NCBI GenBank assembly: GCA_902780695.1
Contig: CACZGM010000007.1
Span: forward strand, 2,269 to 45,117
Origin: an uncultured Ruminococcus sp.
Lineage (GTDB): Bacteria > Bacillota > Clostridia > Oscillospirales > Ruminococcaceae
Length of the DNA: 42,849 nucleotides
Direction: 5' to 3'
Position 1 is the first letter of the stretch, and every line of letters starts with the position of its first letter. Below are positions 1-6,918 of this stretch, piece after piece. The position numbers and the translations under genes are program-made. A model generated the notes under the pieces. It made no database searches. It was not told the origin of the DNA and saw nothing but the letters and a program-made list of their open reading frames with translations.

Positions 1-389
1 TCCGGCGTGATATCGGCACCGAGGAACGAACGGGGATAGATCCATTTCACGTTCAGTCCGAGCAGCACCGCGCTGTTTATCAGGCTCTTGTGGGAATACC
101 GTCCCGCGGCAACAGTACGTTTTCCGGAAACTGCACATACCGCCGCGAGCATAGCCTGTATCGCAAGCGTCGCTCCTCCGCAGGAATAACACGTTTCCGC
201 GGCACCGAACAGTCCTGCGGTATTCCGCTCGCTTTCACGGATAATGCCGCAGCTTTCGTATAGCTCGTCCGCGCCGTTTATCTCGGTTATATCCAGCGGA
301 TAAGCAAGACCCTTCCCGCCCGGCATATGAGCGCGGACAGTGCCGTTTTCCGCATATTTTACAAGAAAATCATGTATTGGTGTATTCAT
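1..389 (-). CDS. Orn/Lys/Arg decarboxylase-family PLP enzyme, N-terminal part (cut by window edge)
   Basis: The first 129 codons of a fold-type I PLP enzyme are present; the rest lies beyond base 1. The start reads MNTPIHDFLVKYAENGTVRA and is followed by RAHMPGGKG. This matches the N-terminal PGHKG signature of the Orn/Lys/Arg decarboxylase family, except that the His is Gly here. Next come DITEINGADELYES, where the family usually has DITE.xGxDdLh, and then SCGGATLAIQAML and AGRYSHKSLINSAVLLG, the expected cofactor-domain entry and the HKS motif. AAAGGA lies 6 nt before the ATG at 387-389. The PLP lysine is outside the window, so activity and substrate (arginine, lysine, ornithine or another) cannot be judged. 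A catabolic aminotransferase of the same fold is less likely. Confidence 0.75.
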   Translation of the reverse strand, partial: MNTPIHDFLVKYAENGTVRAHMPGGKGLAYPLDITEINGADELYESCGIIRESERNTAGLFGAAETCYSCGGATLAIQAMLAAVCAVSGKRTVAAGRYSHKSLINSAVLLGLNVKWIYPRSFLGADITP

Positions 390-400
390 TGTATGTCCTT

Positions 401-427
401 TAAAAAAGGCTCCCGGAACGGAGCCTT
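401..427 (-). terminator. Intrinsic-terminator-like hairpin ending 12 nt before a start codon
   Basis: On the minus strand AAGGCTCC, a 6-nt loop and GGAGCCTT form an 8-bp stem followed by TTTTTT. The T-run ends just before the AAAGGA ribosome site of the decarboxylase-family gene. A TATAAT lies upstream at 449-454, so this may be an attenuator for that gene as well as a terminator for the lipoprotein gene at 614-2200. Confidence 0.6.
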
Positions 428-483
428 CAGTCTGTCAATAAAGTTGATATTATAAGCCGAACCTACGATTACATAATATGGGT

Positions 484-552
484 CCAGCGTCACGCTGGCG
501 CGATGCAGCCGCGCAGGCTGCCGCCGTCCGCGCAGGACAAGCGCGCAAGCGC
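484..552. repeat. Array of four small GC-rich hairpins
   Basis: Four inverted repeats follow each other: CCAGCG-TCA-CGCTGG (484-498), GCAGCC-GCGCA-GGCTGC (505-521), GTCC-GCGCA-GGAC (526-538) and GCGC-GCAA-GCGC (541-552). Two share the loop GCGCA. The third recurs in inverted orientation at 17141-17153 and the core of the first at 25674-25688, so these look like dispersed REP-type units. Confidence 0.55.
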
Positions 553-579
553 CGCTGCACCGGCTTTTGGGACACGCAG

Positions 580-601
580 AAGGCTCCCCAAAGGGAGCCT
601 T
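580..601 (-). terminator. Hairpin downstream of the solute-binding protein gene
   Basis: AAGGCTCCC, a 4-nt loop and GGGAGCCTT form a 9-bp stem 12 nt after the stop at 614. There is no long T-run on the minus strand, while TTTTG follows on the plus strand. The stem shares AAGGCTCC with the hairpin at 406-427. Confidence 0.5.
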
Positions 602-613
602 TTGTCAGTGGAT

Positions 614-2200
614 TTATGATTCCTGTGCTTTTCTGATATCGGCGCGGTAATCTTCAAGCGAAGCCTCAACTACATTGTAGTTCTCTTCAAGCATCTGAAC
701 ATAAGATTCCGTACCCTTGAGCGGATAGTCGAAAATATCGATGATCTGCTGCTTGAGGTCGGGACCGAAGCCGCGGTGGCAGTCAAATACGAAGTTGAAC
801 TTGTTGGGGTCTACCATGTCATCGAATATCTGCATCTGGCGCTCGTCATAAACGACTTTGTACTTTGTCTTTCTGGGAGTGTTGCACTCGGGGCATACTT
901 CTCCCTCTTCGCCGAATTCGCTCTCGAACTGGTGCTTGCACTCCGGGCACTTGATGTAGTAGTAAGCACCGTCGTACATAAGCTCGTCACGGTTCTTCTT
1001 AACTACCTCGGGATCGGTTCTGTAAATGCGTGCAGCAAGTATCCACGCCGCCGCGCCCTGCATATTGGAAGCGCCTGTGGGAACGAGATATCCGTAGGAA
1101 TCGCCGAGGATAGTGTATGTGTCGGAGTTGGGGTCACGCGGCATCGGAACAGTTCTGATCTCGCCCTCAAGACCCTTCTTGAACCATGTTTCCTGACCGC
1201 AGGTTATAGCCCATTCGGAAGGCATGATGAAGAACATCAGGTTATCCCAGGAAGCGGCATTATCCGGACCTCTCCAGTCGGGGAATACGAGGTCTTCACG
1301 CGACAGCTTCTCGGCAAATTCCATAGCTCTCATGATAGCGGGATTTCTGAGGTTATTCACGATATCTGTTCCTGTGAACTCGATAGCGGGAGTACCTGTT
1401 GTCGCCGCAAGGTGCAGAGCCGAGCTCTCACCCATGGAGATACCTACGTTCTCGGGGTCGATAGCCTTCCACTTAAGAAGGATATCCTCAAACTCGTTCC
1501 ATGTCCACTCACCGGAGAAGTAAAGGTCGGTAGGATCCTGACAGCCTGTAGCTTCTACGTTTGCTGTACAGTATGTAACACCGTAGTTGGGTGTCAGGTT
1601 GGACGGCCAGTAATAGTGCTTGCCGTTGTAAGCCCATTTCTCGATGATACCGCTCATATCAGCCCAGATAGGCGAGTTGATATCGAGCCAGTCGTCAAGG
1701 GGAGCAACTCTGTTCTTGATGAAATAGCCGGGCATGAACTCCCAGTCCGTTCTTATGATATCCGGGGACTGACCGGAAGCCATAAGTACGCCGAGTCTTT
1801 CGGCAACTTCAAGCGAACCGCACACATCGGTCTCTACGGTACCGCCGAAACGTTCAGCGAATACAGCCGCGACAGACTTATCCGGCTCTATGTTATGGAA
1901 GTCATAGAAACAAAGCACCTTTATGTTTCCGGCAGTCTTTCCGGATTCATAGAGCTTGCCTGCGCCTTCTTCGTTGGCTGTGTTGACTTCCTCGATATTT
2001 GCCATATCATCGTAATTCGCCTCGGTATCGATCGCCTTGTTGGGATCCTCCGTGGTAGTTACAGCTGCGGTAGTTGTTGCCGCGGCATCTCCGCCGCCCG
2101 CAGCTCCGCCGCTTCTTCCGCCGCCGCCTCCGCAGCCTGCAGCTCCTATTATCAGCGCCGAAGCAAGCAGTGCCGATAATGCCTTCTTTGATGTTCTCAT
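614..2200 (-). CDS. Extracellular solute-binding lipoprotein (family 1 type) with zinc-ribbon insert
   Basis: This 528-aa protein is probably the substrate-binding lipoprotein of an ABC sugar importer. The N-terminus is a lipoprotein signal with lipobox GAAGC and lipidated Cys23, followed by a Gly-rich and an Ala/Thr-rich linker. The body has the family-1 SBP pattern: VAERLGVLMASGQSPDI, then VAPLDDWLD, a NLTPNYGVTYC hinge region, and GEWTWNEFED. The odd part is residues 418-439, with CPEC and a second CPEC 14 residues later, a classic four-Cys zinc ribbon placed in the C-terminal third of an exported protein. No permease or ATPase gene is adjacent, so the ligand is unknown. The fucose isomerase-family gene just upstream on the same strand makes a sugar reasonable. 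GGAG lies 12 nt before the ATG, a rather long spacing. Confidence 0.8.
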   Translation of the reverse strand: MRTSKKALSALLASALIIGAAGCGGGGGRSGGAAGGGDAAATTTAAVTTTEDPNKAIDTEANYDDMANIEEVNTANEEGAGKLYESGKTAGNIKVLCFYDFHNIEPDKSVAAVFAERFGGTVETDVCGSLEVAERLGVLMASGQSPDIIRTDWEFMPGYFIKNRVAPLDDWLDINSPIWADMSGIIEKWAYNGKHYYWPSNLTPNYGVTYCTANVEATGCQDPTDLYFSGEWTWNEFEDILLKWKAIDPENVGISMGESSALHLAATTGTPAIEFTGTDIVNNLRNPAIMRAMEFAEKLSREDLVFPDWRGPDNAASWDNLMFFIMPSEWAITCGQETWFKKGLEGEIRTVPMPRDPNSDTYTILGDSYGYLVPTGASNMQGAAAWILAARIYRTDPEVVKKNRDELMYDGAYYYIKCPECKHQFESEFGEEGEVCPECNTPRKTKYKVVYDERQMQIFDDMVDPNKFNFVFDCHRGFGPDLKQQIIDIFDYPLKGTESYVQMLEENYNVVEASLEDYRADIRKAQES

Positions 2201-2246
2201 TGGATTGAACAGCTCCTTTCGGTTGTTGCGGTGCCTTTTTCGTGTG

Positions 2247-2426
2247 CTAACTTATCTCCCGATCTGTGCCGTTATCATCGTCTCCGTGATACCGGCGCTT
2301 ATTATCGTTCTTTTCGTAGTAACAGCACGGTGAGCTTACCGCGTTTGTTATTACGGCTCTGCCTTCGAGACAGCAGTAGCCGTCTTTCTGATAGCGGCAG
2401 TCGCTGCCGCATACTATCATATTCAT
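2247..2426 (-). CDS. Small Cys-rich protein, 59 aa
   Basis: The ORF begins MNMIVCGSDCRYQKDGYCCL and continues to a SSPCCYYEK motif, then a charged tail ending in TAG. The spacing CxxxCxYQKxGxCxL...CxYYE resembles a widespread clostridial family of tiny Cys-rich proteins of unknown role that probably bind metal. GAAAGG lies about 10 nt upstream of the start. An internal ATG at 2420 (Met3) is an alternative. It sits 46 nt upstream of the lipoprotein gene on the same strand and fills what otherwise looks like a long non-coding gap. The function is not known. Confidence 0.6.
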   Translation of the reverse strand: MNMIVCGSDCRYQKDGYCCLEGRAVITNAVSSPCCYYEKNDNKRRYHGDDDNGTDREIS

Positions 2427-2512
2427 ACGATCACAGCCTTTCGGATATATGATACGGATTTATTCCCGTTTTATACCGTTCCGGTACGGAAATCCGGCCG
2501 AAACGCATATTG

Positions 2513-2535
2513 TTTCCCCGCCGCCGGCGGGGAAA
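2513..2535 (-). terminator. 10-bp GC hairpin after the isomerase gene
   Basis: TTTCCCCGCC, a 3-nt loop and GGCGGGGAAA form a perfect inverted repeat 54 nt downstream of the stop at 2589. The flanking A/T bases could serve either strand, but there is no long U tract. Confidence 0.45.
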
Positions 2536-2588
2536 GAAGCAGGAATCTGCGGTATCACTATCCGTTCAGACTGTGACGATTATGAATT

Positions 2589-4067
2589 TCAGGAAAAAGG
2601 ATTTTCGGTTCTGTAAAGCATTCCTTTCGGACGTGCAAACGCGATATCCTGAACTCCGAGCAGTCTGAATGTCTCATACAGGAGCTTGCCGTAATGACCG
2701 AAAGCTACGGCACCGTGATGAGGATAGCGCTTTTCGATGAGGACGTGTCTGTAGAAACGTCCCATTTCCTTGATAGCGAAAATGCCTATGCCGCCGAACG
2801 AACGTGTCGGAACGTCGAGCACCTCGCCCTCTGCGATGTAAGAACGCAGAACGCCATCGGAATCGCACTGGAGACGGTAGAATGTGATATCGCTTGCAGC
2901 GATGTCGCCTTCAAGTGTACCGCGTGTGAAATCAGGCTCGCTTCCCTCGGGTTCAAGCAGTCTGTGCTGAATGAGCTGATACTTGACAGCTCTGTCGGAA
3001 CACATCTTGCATTCGGGAGTATTTCCGCAGTGGAAGCCCATGAATGTATCGGTGAGTGTATAGTCGTACTTGCCCTTGATATCCTCGTCGTAGATGTACT
3101 GCGGAACGGAGTTGTTGATATCGAGCAGGGTAACGGTGTCGGCGGAAACGCAGATACCGATGTATTCGCTGAGTGCGCCGTAGATATCTACCTCGCAGGA
3201 AACCGGTATGCCGCGGCTTGCGAGACGGCTGTTGACATAGCAGGGTTCAAATCCGAACTGCGACGGGAAAGCCGGCCAGCACTTATCCGCAAACGCAACA
3301 TACTTGCGTGCGCCCTTATGCTTTTCAGCCCAGTCAAGCAGTGTGAGCTCGAACTGCGCCATTCTCTCGCTCATTTCGGGATAGTATCTGCCCTCTCCCA
3401 TTTCCTTTGCCATATCGGCACAGACTTCGGGAATGCGCGGGTCATTGGCGTGCTCCTTGAACGATACAAGGAGATCAAGCTCCGAGTTTTCCTCGATCTC
3501 AACGCCGAGCTCGTAGAGTCCCTTTATGGGAGCATTGCAGGCGAAGAAGTCCTGCGGACGGGGACCGAATGTGATGAGCTTAAGGTTCTTTACACCTATG
3601 TATGCGCGTGCTATCGGAACGAATTCCGCGATCATCTTCGCGATATCGTCCGCCGTTCCTACCGGGTAGGACGGGATATAGCCCTTGAGGTGTCTCATTC
3701 CGAGGTTGTACGAGCAGTTGAGCATACCGCAGTAAGCGTCGCCTCTGCCGTTGATCATATCTCCGTCGCCCTCTGCCGCCGCAACGAACATACACGGTCC
3801 GTCGAATTCCTTTGCGATAAGGGTCTCGGGAGTCTCGGGACCGAAGTTGCCGAGGAATATCACAAGAGCGTTGCACTCCTGCTTATTCACGTCCTCGACT
3901 GCCTTGAGCATATCGAGCTCGTTCTCTACCGTTACGGGACATTCGTAAAGGTCTCCCTTGTATGCCGCCTTTATTGCGGCACGTCTTTTCTCGGACAGGG
4001 CGATCGGGAAACAGTCTCTCGATACGGCTATAATGCCGAGCTTTACCTGCGGGATATTGGTTATCAT
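2589..4067 (-). CDS. L-fucose/L-arabinose isomerase family protein
   Basis: This 492-aa cytosolic sugar isomerase-family protein would interconvert an aldose and a ketose using a divalent metal. The N-terminal Rossmann-like part (KLGIIAVSRDCFP, then NALVIFLGNFGPETPE) and the C-terminal part (ASDITFYRLQCDSDG, then YPHHGAVAFGHYG) follow the FucI/AraA layout. Likely metal ligands are Glu in SCEVDIYGALSEY, Asp in TLLDINNS and His in GFHCGNTPECK, in the expected order. The length is somewhat below that of E. coli FucI (591 aa), so the exact substrate (fucose, arabinose or another) is left open. AGGAGG lies 8 nt upstream of the ATG. The gene is followed on the same strand by the small Cys-rich gene and the solute-binding lipoprotein, which suggests a sugar-use locus. 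No kinase or aldolase is present nearby. Confidence 0.8.
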   Translation of the reverse strand: MITNIPQVKLGIIAVSRDCFPIALSEKRRAAIKAAYKGDLYECPVTVENELDMLKAVEDVNKQECNALVIFLGNFGPETPETLIAKEFDGPCMFVAAAEGDGDMINGRGDAYCGMLNCSYNLGMRHLKGYIPSYPVGTADDIAKMIAEFVPIARAYIGVKNLKLITFGPRPQDFFACNAPIKGLYELGVEIEENSELDLLVSFKEHANDPRIPEVCADMAKEMGEGRYYPEMSERMAQFELTLLDWAEKHKGARKYVAFADKCWPAFPSQFGFEPCYVNSRLASRGIPVSCEVDIYGALSEYIGICVSADTVTLLDINNSVPQYIYDEDIKGKYDYTLTDTFMGFHCGNTPECKMCSDRAVKYQLIQHRLLEPEGSEPDFTRGTLEGDIAASDITFYRLQCDSDGVLRSYIAEGEVLDVPTRSFGGIGIFAIKEMGRFYRHVLIEKRYPHHGAVAFGHYGKLLYETFRLLGVQDIAFARPKGMLYRTENPFS

Positions 4068-4167
4068 TTTGTTATCCTCCTGTTTGTTTATGTTATGCCC
4101 GGCACGTTTTGCCGCGGCAAAATTGACTGATCTGTTCCGGCGGTTAATCGTTTACAGAACCGCGCGT

Positions 4168-4183
4168 GCTGCCCCCCGGCAGC
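4168..4183 (-). terminator. Short hairpin after gpsA
   Basis: GCTGCC-CCCC-GGCAGC lies just past the gpsA stop at 4189. It has no T-run, so it is a weak terminator candidate. The rest of 4068-4188 shows nothing else beyond the isomerase ribosome site. Confidence 0.3.
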
Positions 4184-4188
4184 CTGAA

Positions 4189-5187
4189 TCAATTATTCCA
4201 GTATGTTTCACGTTCGTGAGTCTGCGGACGACCCATAAGATCGCGCACCGAATCGGCGGGAGCTTTGCCCTCGTAGCAGACCTTGTATAATTCGTCGATT
4301 ATCGGCGACTTGACTTTAAGCGAGACTGCCGTTCTATGCACTATACCGCAGTTGTTGTATCCCTCGACCGTTCCGACATTCGCCACCGCTTCCGCTGCGC
4401 TCATGCCCTCACCTATAAGGATACCCGCTCTGTGGTTGCGGGAATGCTTGGAAGTACAGGTCACGATCAGATCTCCCACACCTGCAAGACCGGTGAAAGT
4501 CTCCCACTTCGCGCCCATAGCCGCGCCGAGCCTTGTTATCTCGGCAAGACCGCGGGTCATCAGTGAAGCTATCGTATTGTCTCCGAGCTTCATTCCCTCG
4601 ATTATGCCGCAGCTCAGAGCTATAGGATTTTTGAGTGCCGCCGCTATTTCGCAGCCGGCGGTATCGCTGTTGCCGTATATGCGGAATGTCGATGTCTGAA
4701 GCGCTTCCTGCAGATACTCCGCCGCCGTCATATCGTCAGATGACATAACGACCGTAGTGGGGATATTGCGCGCAACTTCTTCGGCATGGCACGGACCCGC
4801 CATTACCGCAATACGGTTTTCAGGCATCTCCTCGGCTATTACCTGCGAGAGCCTTTTCGCGGTGCTTTCCTCAAAGCCCTTGCCGACATTCAGCACGACG
4901 GTTTCCCGTCCGATATAAGGTGCTGCGAGCTTAGCCACACTGCGCACTCCGGGTGACGGTATGGCAAAAACAAGTATATCCGCTCCGCTGACGCAGGAGA
5001 TATCCGATGTAAACGAGATCCTGTTGGATACCGCAACTCCCGGCAGAAGCCTCTTGTGCTCTCCGCAGCGGAGTATATCGTCTATCTCTTCGCGGTTCCT
5101 CGACCACGCTGTGACCTCATGACCCGCCTTGTTCCATAGAACGGCAAGCGCTGTGCCGAAGCCGCAGCCGAGTATTGTTATCTTCAT
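4189..5187 (-). CDS. gpsA: NAD(P)H-dependent glycerol-3-phosphate dehydrogenase
   Basis: This 332-aa enzyme reduces dihydroxyacetone phosphate to sn-glycerol 3-phosphate for phospholipid synthesis, in the cytosol. The N-terminal Rossmann domain is followed by VLNVGKGFEE, MAGPCHAEEV and the catalytic-Lys region AALKNPIALSCGIIEGM. The C-terminal signature is GLAGVGDLIVTCTSKHSRN. The start chosen is MKITILGCGFG at 5185-5187 with GGGAGAG just upstream; an ATG 12 codons earlier has no ribosome site and adds residues outside the fold. The glycine loop is GCGFGTALA, one residue shorter than the usual GxGxWGTALA. The gene lies 93 nt downstream of glgA on the same strand, with a hairpin between. Confidence 0.95.
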   Translation of the reverse strand: MKITILGCGFGTALAVLWNKAGHEVTAWSRNREEIDDILRCGEHKRLLPGVAVSNRISFTSDISCVSGADILVFAIPSPGVRSVAKLAAPYIGRETVVLNVGKGFEESTAKRLSQVIAEEMPENRIAVMAGPCHAEEVARNIPTTVVMSSDDMTAAEYLQEALQTSTFRIYGNSDTAGCEIAAALKNPIALSCGIIEGMKLGDNTIASLMTRGLAEITRLGAAMGAKWETFTGLAGVGDLIVTCTSKHSRNHRAGILIGEGMSAAEAVANVGTVEGYNNCGIVHRTAVSLKVKSPIIDELYKVCYEGKAPADSVRDLMGRPQTHERETYWNN

Positions 5188-5217
5188 ATTCTCTCCCGTA
5201 TAATCGCAAGGATAACA

Positions 5218-5251
5218 CCGCACATCTTACGGTATCCGCCAAGATGTGCGG
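5218..5251 (-). terminator. 11-bp hairpin between glgA and gpsA
   Basis: CCGCACATCTT, a 12-nt loop and AAGATGTGCGG form a perfect inverted repeat. There is no U tract, so it may be a weak terminator, a processing site or an mRNA stabiliser between the two genes. Confidence 0.45.
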
Positions 5252-5280
5252 CGTACATATCTTTATTATTTCACCGGATA

Positions 5281-6717
5281 TCAGTTCTCCCAGCTGCAGA
5301 GTTCCTGATAAAGTCCGATATAGAGCTTTGCCGACTGTGTCCAGCTGAAATCCTTCTTCATGCCTGTCTCGACGAGCTTCTTCCATCTCGGCTGATCGTC
5401 ATAGACTTCCTTCGCTCTGTTTACAGCACCCAGCATATCCATAGCATTGTAGGACTGGAACGTGAAGCCTACGCCCTCGCCGCTCGGATCGCCGTAGTCG
5501 AGTATGGAGTCCTTCAATCCGCCGGTAGCACGGACAATCGGGACTGTGCCGTAGCGGAGAGCTATCATCTGCGCAAGTCCGCAGGGCTCGCTCTTGCTGG
5601 GCATTAAGAACATATCCGCACCGGCATAGATGCGCTTCGCGTATGCGGGGATATATCCGCACTTGAAGCTCACAGCCTCAGGATACTTGCTCTGCATATA
5701 GTAGAAGTAATCCTCATACTGCTTCTCGCCCGAACCGAGAACAACTACCTTAATGCCGGAGCATACGATATTGTCGAGCACGCACTTGATGAGATCGAAG
5801 CCCTTATGCTCGACGAGTCTCGAAATAATTCCGAGAACAGGTGCATCGCCGCCGGGAAGTCCGGCTTCTTCAAGCAGCTTTTCCTTGCAGGTTGCCTTGC
5901 CTGCCATCTTGCCGACGCTGAAGTTCGCGGGGATATCCTTATCGGTCTTGCTGTTGTACATTTCGGTATCAATACCGTTCAGGAAGCCGCAGGTCTTGTA
6001 CTGCTTGGAATTAAGGCAGCGGTCGAGGCCGTGGGAGAACCACGGGTTAAGTATTTCCTTGGCGTAGGTCGGCGATACGGTCGTGATCTTATCCGCCATT
6101 TCAAGTGCGCCCTTCATCAGGTTCGCGTCGCCGTCATATTCGATGATCGAACTGAGATGTCTCGGGATCGAGAATATCTCTTCGGTAAGCTCAAGTCCGT
6201 ACTGACCCTGATAGCCGATATTGTGGATCGTGAACACATTGCGTATTCCCCACATATTGTGGTGATACTTGTAGTAGATGTTGTAATAGATCGGTACAAG
6301 GGCTGTCTGCCAGTCATTGGAATTGATAATATCGGGCTTGATCTCAAGGTGTTCGAGCATCTCAAGAATGGCTCTGGAGAAGAACGCGTATCTTTCGGCA
6401 TCGTCATAATATCCGTACAGACCGAAATCACGCTTGAAGTAATACTCGTTGTCGATGAAATAATATTTTACTCCGTTGAGAGTAGTCGTGAAAATACCGC
6501 AATACTGAGAACGCCAGCCTACCGGCACATAGAAATTCGTGAGATACTCGAATTTCTCCCGAACTTCGGGCTTTATTGTATTTACATAATAAGGCATAAC
6601 GACCATACACTCATGGCCTGCCTCAACAAGCGCCTTGGGGAGAGAACCCGCAACATCTGCAAGTCCGCCCGATGCTGCGAACGGCTGTGCTTCGCTTGCG
6701 GCGTATAAGATCTTCAT
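5281..6717 (-). CDS. glgA: Glycogen synthase (ADP-glucose type), GT5
   Basis: This 478-aa glucosyltransferase should extend alpha-1,4-glucan chains from ADP-glucose. The N-terminus MKILYAASEAQPF...GGLADVAGSLPKAL is the GT5 signature. The middle has INSNDWQTALVPIYY and FTIHNIGYQGQYG. The C-terminal GT-B domain has GIISRLVEHKGFDLI and the catalytic-loop motif PSKSEPCGLAQMIALRYGT. The start at 6715-6717 is preceded by AGGAGGAGC; an upstream in-frame Met 23 codons earlier has no such site. The usual Lys of the KxGG ADP-glucose loop is Ala here (AASGGLADV), which may be normal in this lineage. No other glg genes are nearby. A palindrome lies immediately before the ribosome site. Confidence 0.93.
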   Translation of the reverse strand: MKILYAASEAQPFAASGGLADVAGSLPKALVEAGHECMVVMPYYVNTIKPEVREKFEYLTNFYVPVGWRSQYCGIFTTTLNGVKYYFIDNEYYFKRDFGLYGYYDDAERYAFFSRAILEMLEHLEIKPDIINSNDWQTALVPIYYNIYYKYHHNMWGIRNVFTIHNIGYQGQYGLELTEEIFSIPRHLSSIIEYDGDANLMKGALEMADKITTVSPTYAKEILNPWFSHGLDRCLNSKQYKTCGFLNGIDTEMYNSKTDKDIPANFSVGKMAGKATCKEKLLEEAGLPGGDAPVLGIISRLVEHKGFDLIKCVLDNIVCSGIKVVVLGSGEKQYEDYFYYMQSKYPEAVSFKCGYIPAYAKRIYAGADMFLMPSKSEPCGLAQMIALRYGTVPIVRATGGLKDSILDYGDPSGEGVGFTFQSYNAMDMLGAVNRAKEVYDDQPRWKKLVETGMKKDFSWTQSAKLYIGLYQELCSWEN

Positions 6718-6735
6718 GATAAGCTCCTCCTGTCC

Positions 6736-6754
6736 TGACACGAAAATCGTGTCA
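6736..6754 (-). promoter_or_regulatory. Perfect palindrome next to the glgA ribosome site
   Basis: TGACACGAAAATCGTGTCA is an 8-bp inverted repeat with a 3-nt loop, 5 nt upstream of the glgA Shine-Dalgarno. In RNA it is a stable hairpin beside the ribosome site; in DNA it could be a repressor operator. A looser repeat, GCAAT-6-ATTGC, lies further upstream around 6767-6783. Confidence 0.45.
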
Positions 6755-6791
6755 ATACGATTATAAGCAATCATACAATTGCTCAATTATA

Positions 6792-6819
6792 ATTGTACCA
6801 TATTTTTAAAAAATATCAA
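6792..6819 (-). promoter_or_regulatory. Probable glgA promoter
   Basis: On the minus strand TTGATA (6814-6819), a 16-nt spacer and TACAAT (6792-6797) form a sigma-A-type promoter in an AT-rich stretch. Confidence 0.5.
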
Positions 6820-6879
6820 GAGATTTGTGAAAAAATCATCATTTTAGCCTAACATATTCGTAAATTTTGCACAAATGTT

Positions 6880-6900
6880 GCAAAAGCGTTTCCGACGCTT
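6880..6900 (-). terminator. Terminator after the GH3 gene
   Basis: On the minus strand AAGCGT, a 5-nt loop and ACGCTT are followed by TTGC, 19 nt past the stop at 6919. The stem is short and the T-run weak. Confidence 0.4.
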
Positions 6901-6918
6901 GCCGTTATCGGATAATCC

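Noticed and set aside
2037..2333. 98-aa plus-strand open frame over the lipoprotein start
   Set aside because: It is Pro/Ala/Val low-complexity antisense to the Gly/Ala/Thr linker and signal peptide.
2694..4130. 478-aa open frame on the plus strand
   Set aside because: It is the antisense shadow of the fucose isomerase-family gene.
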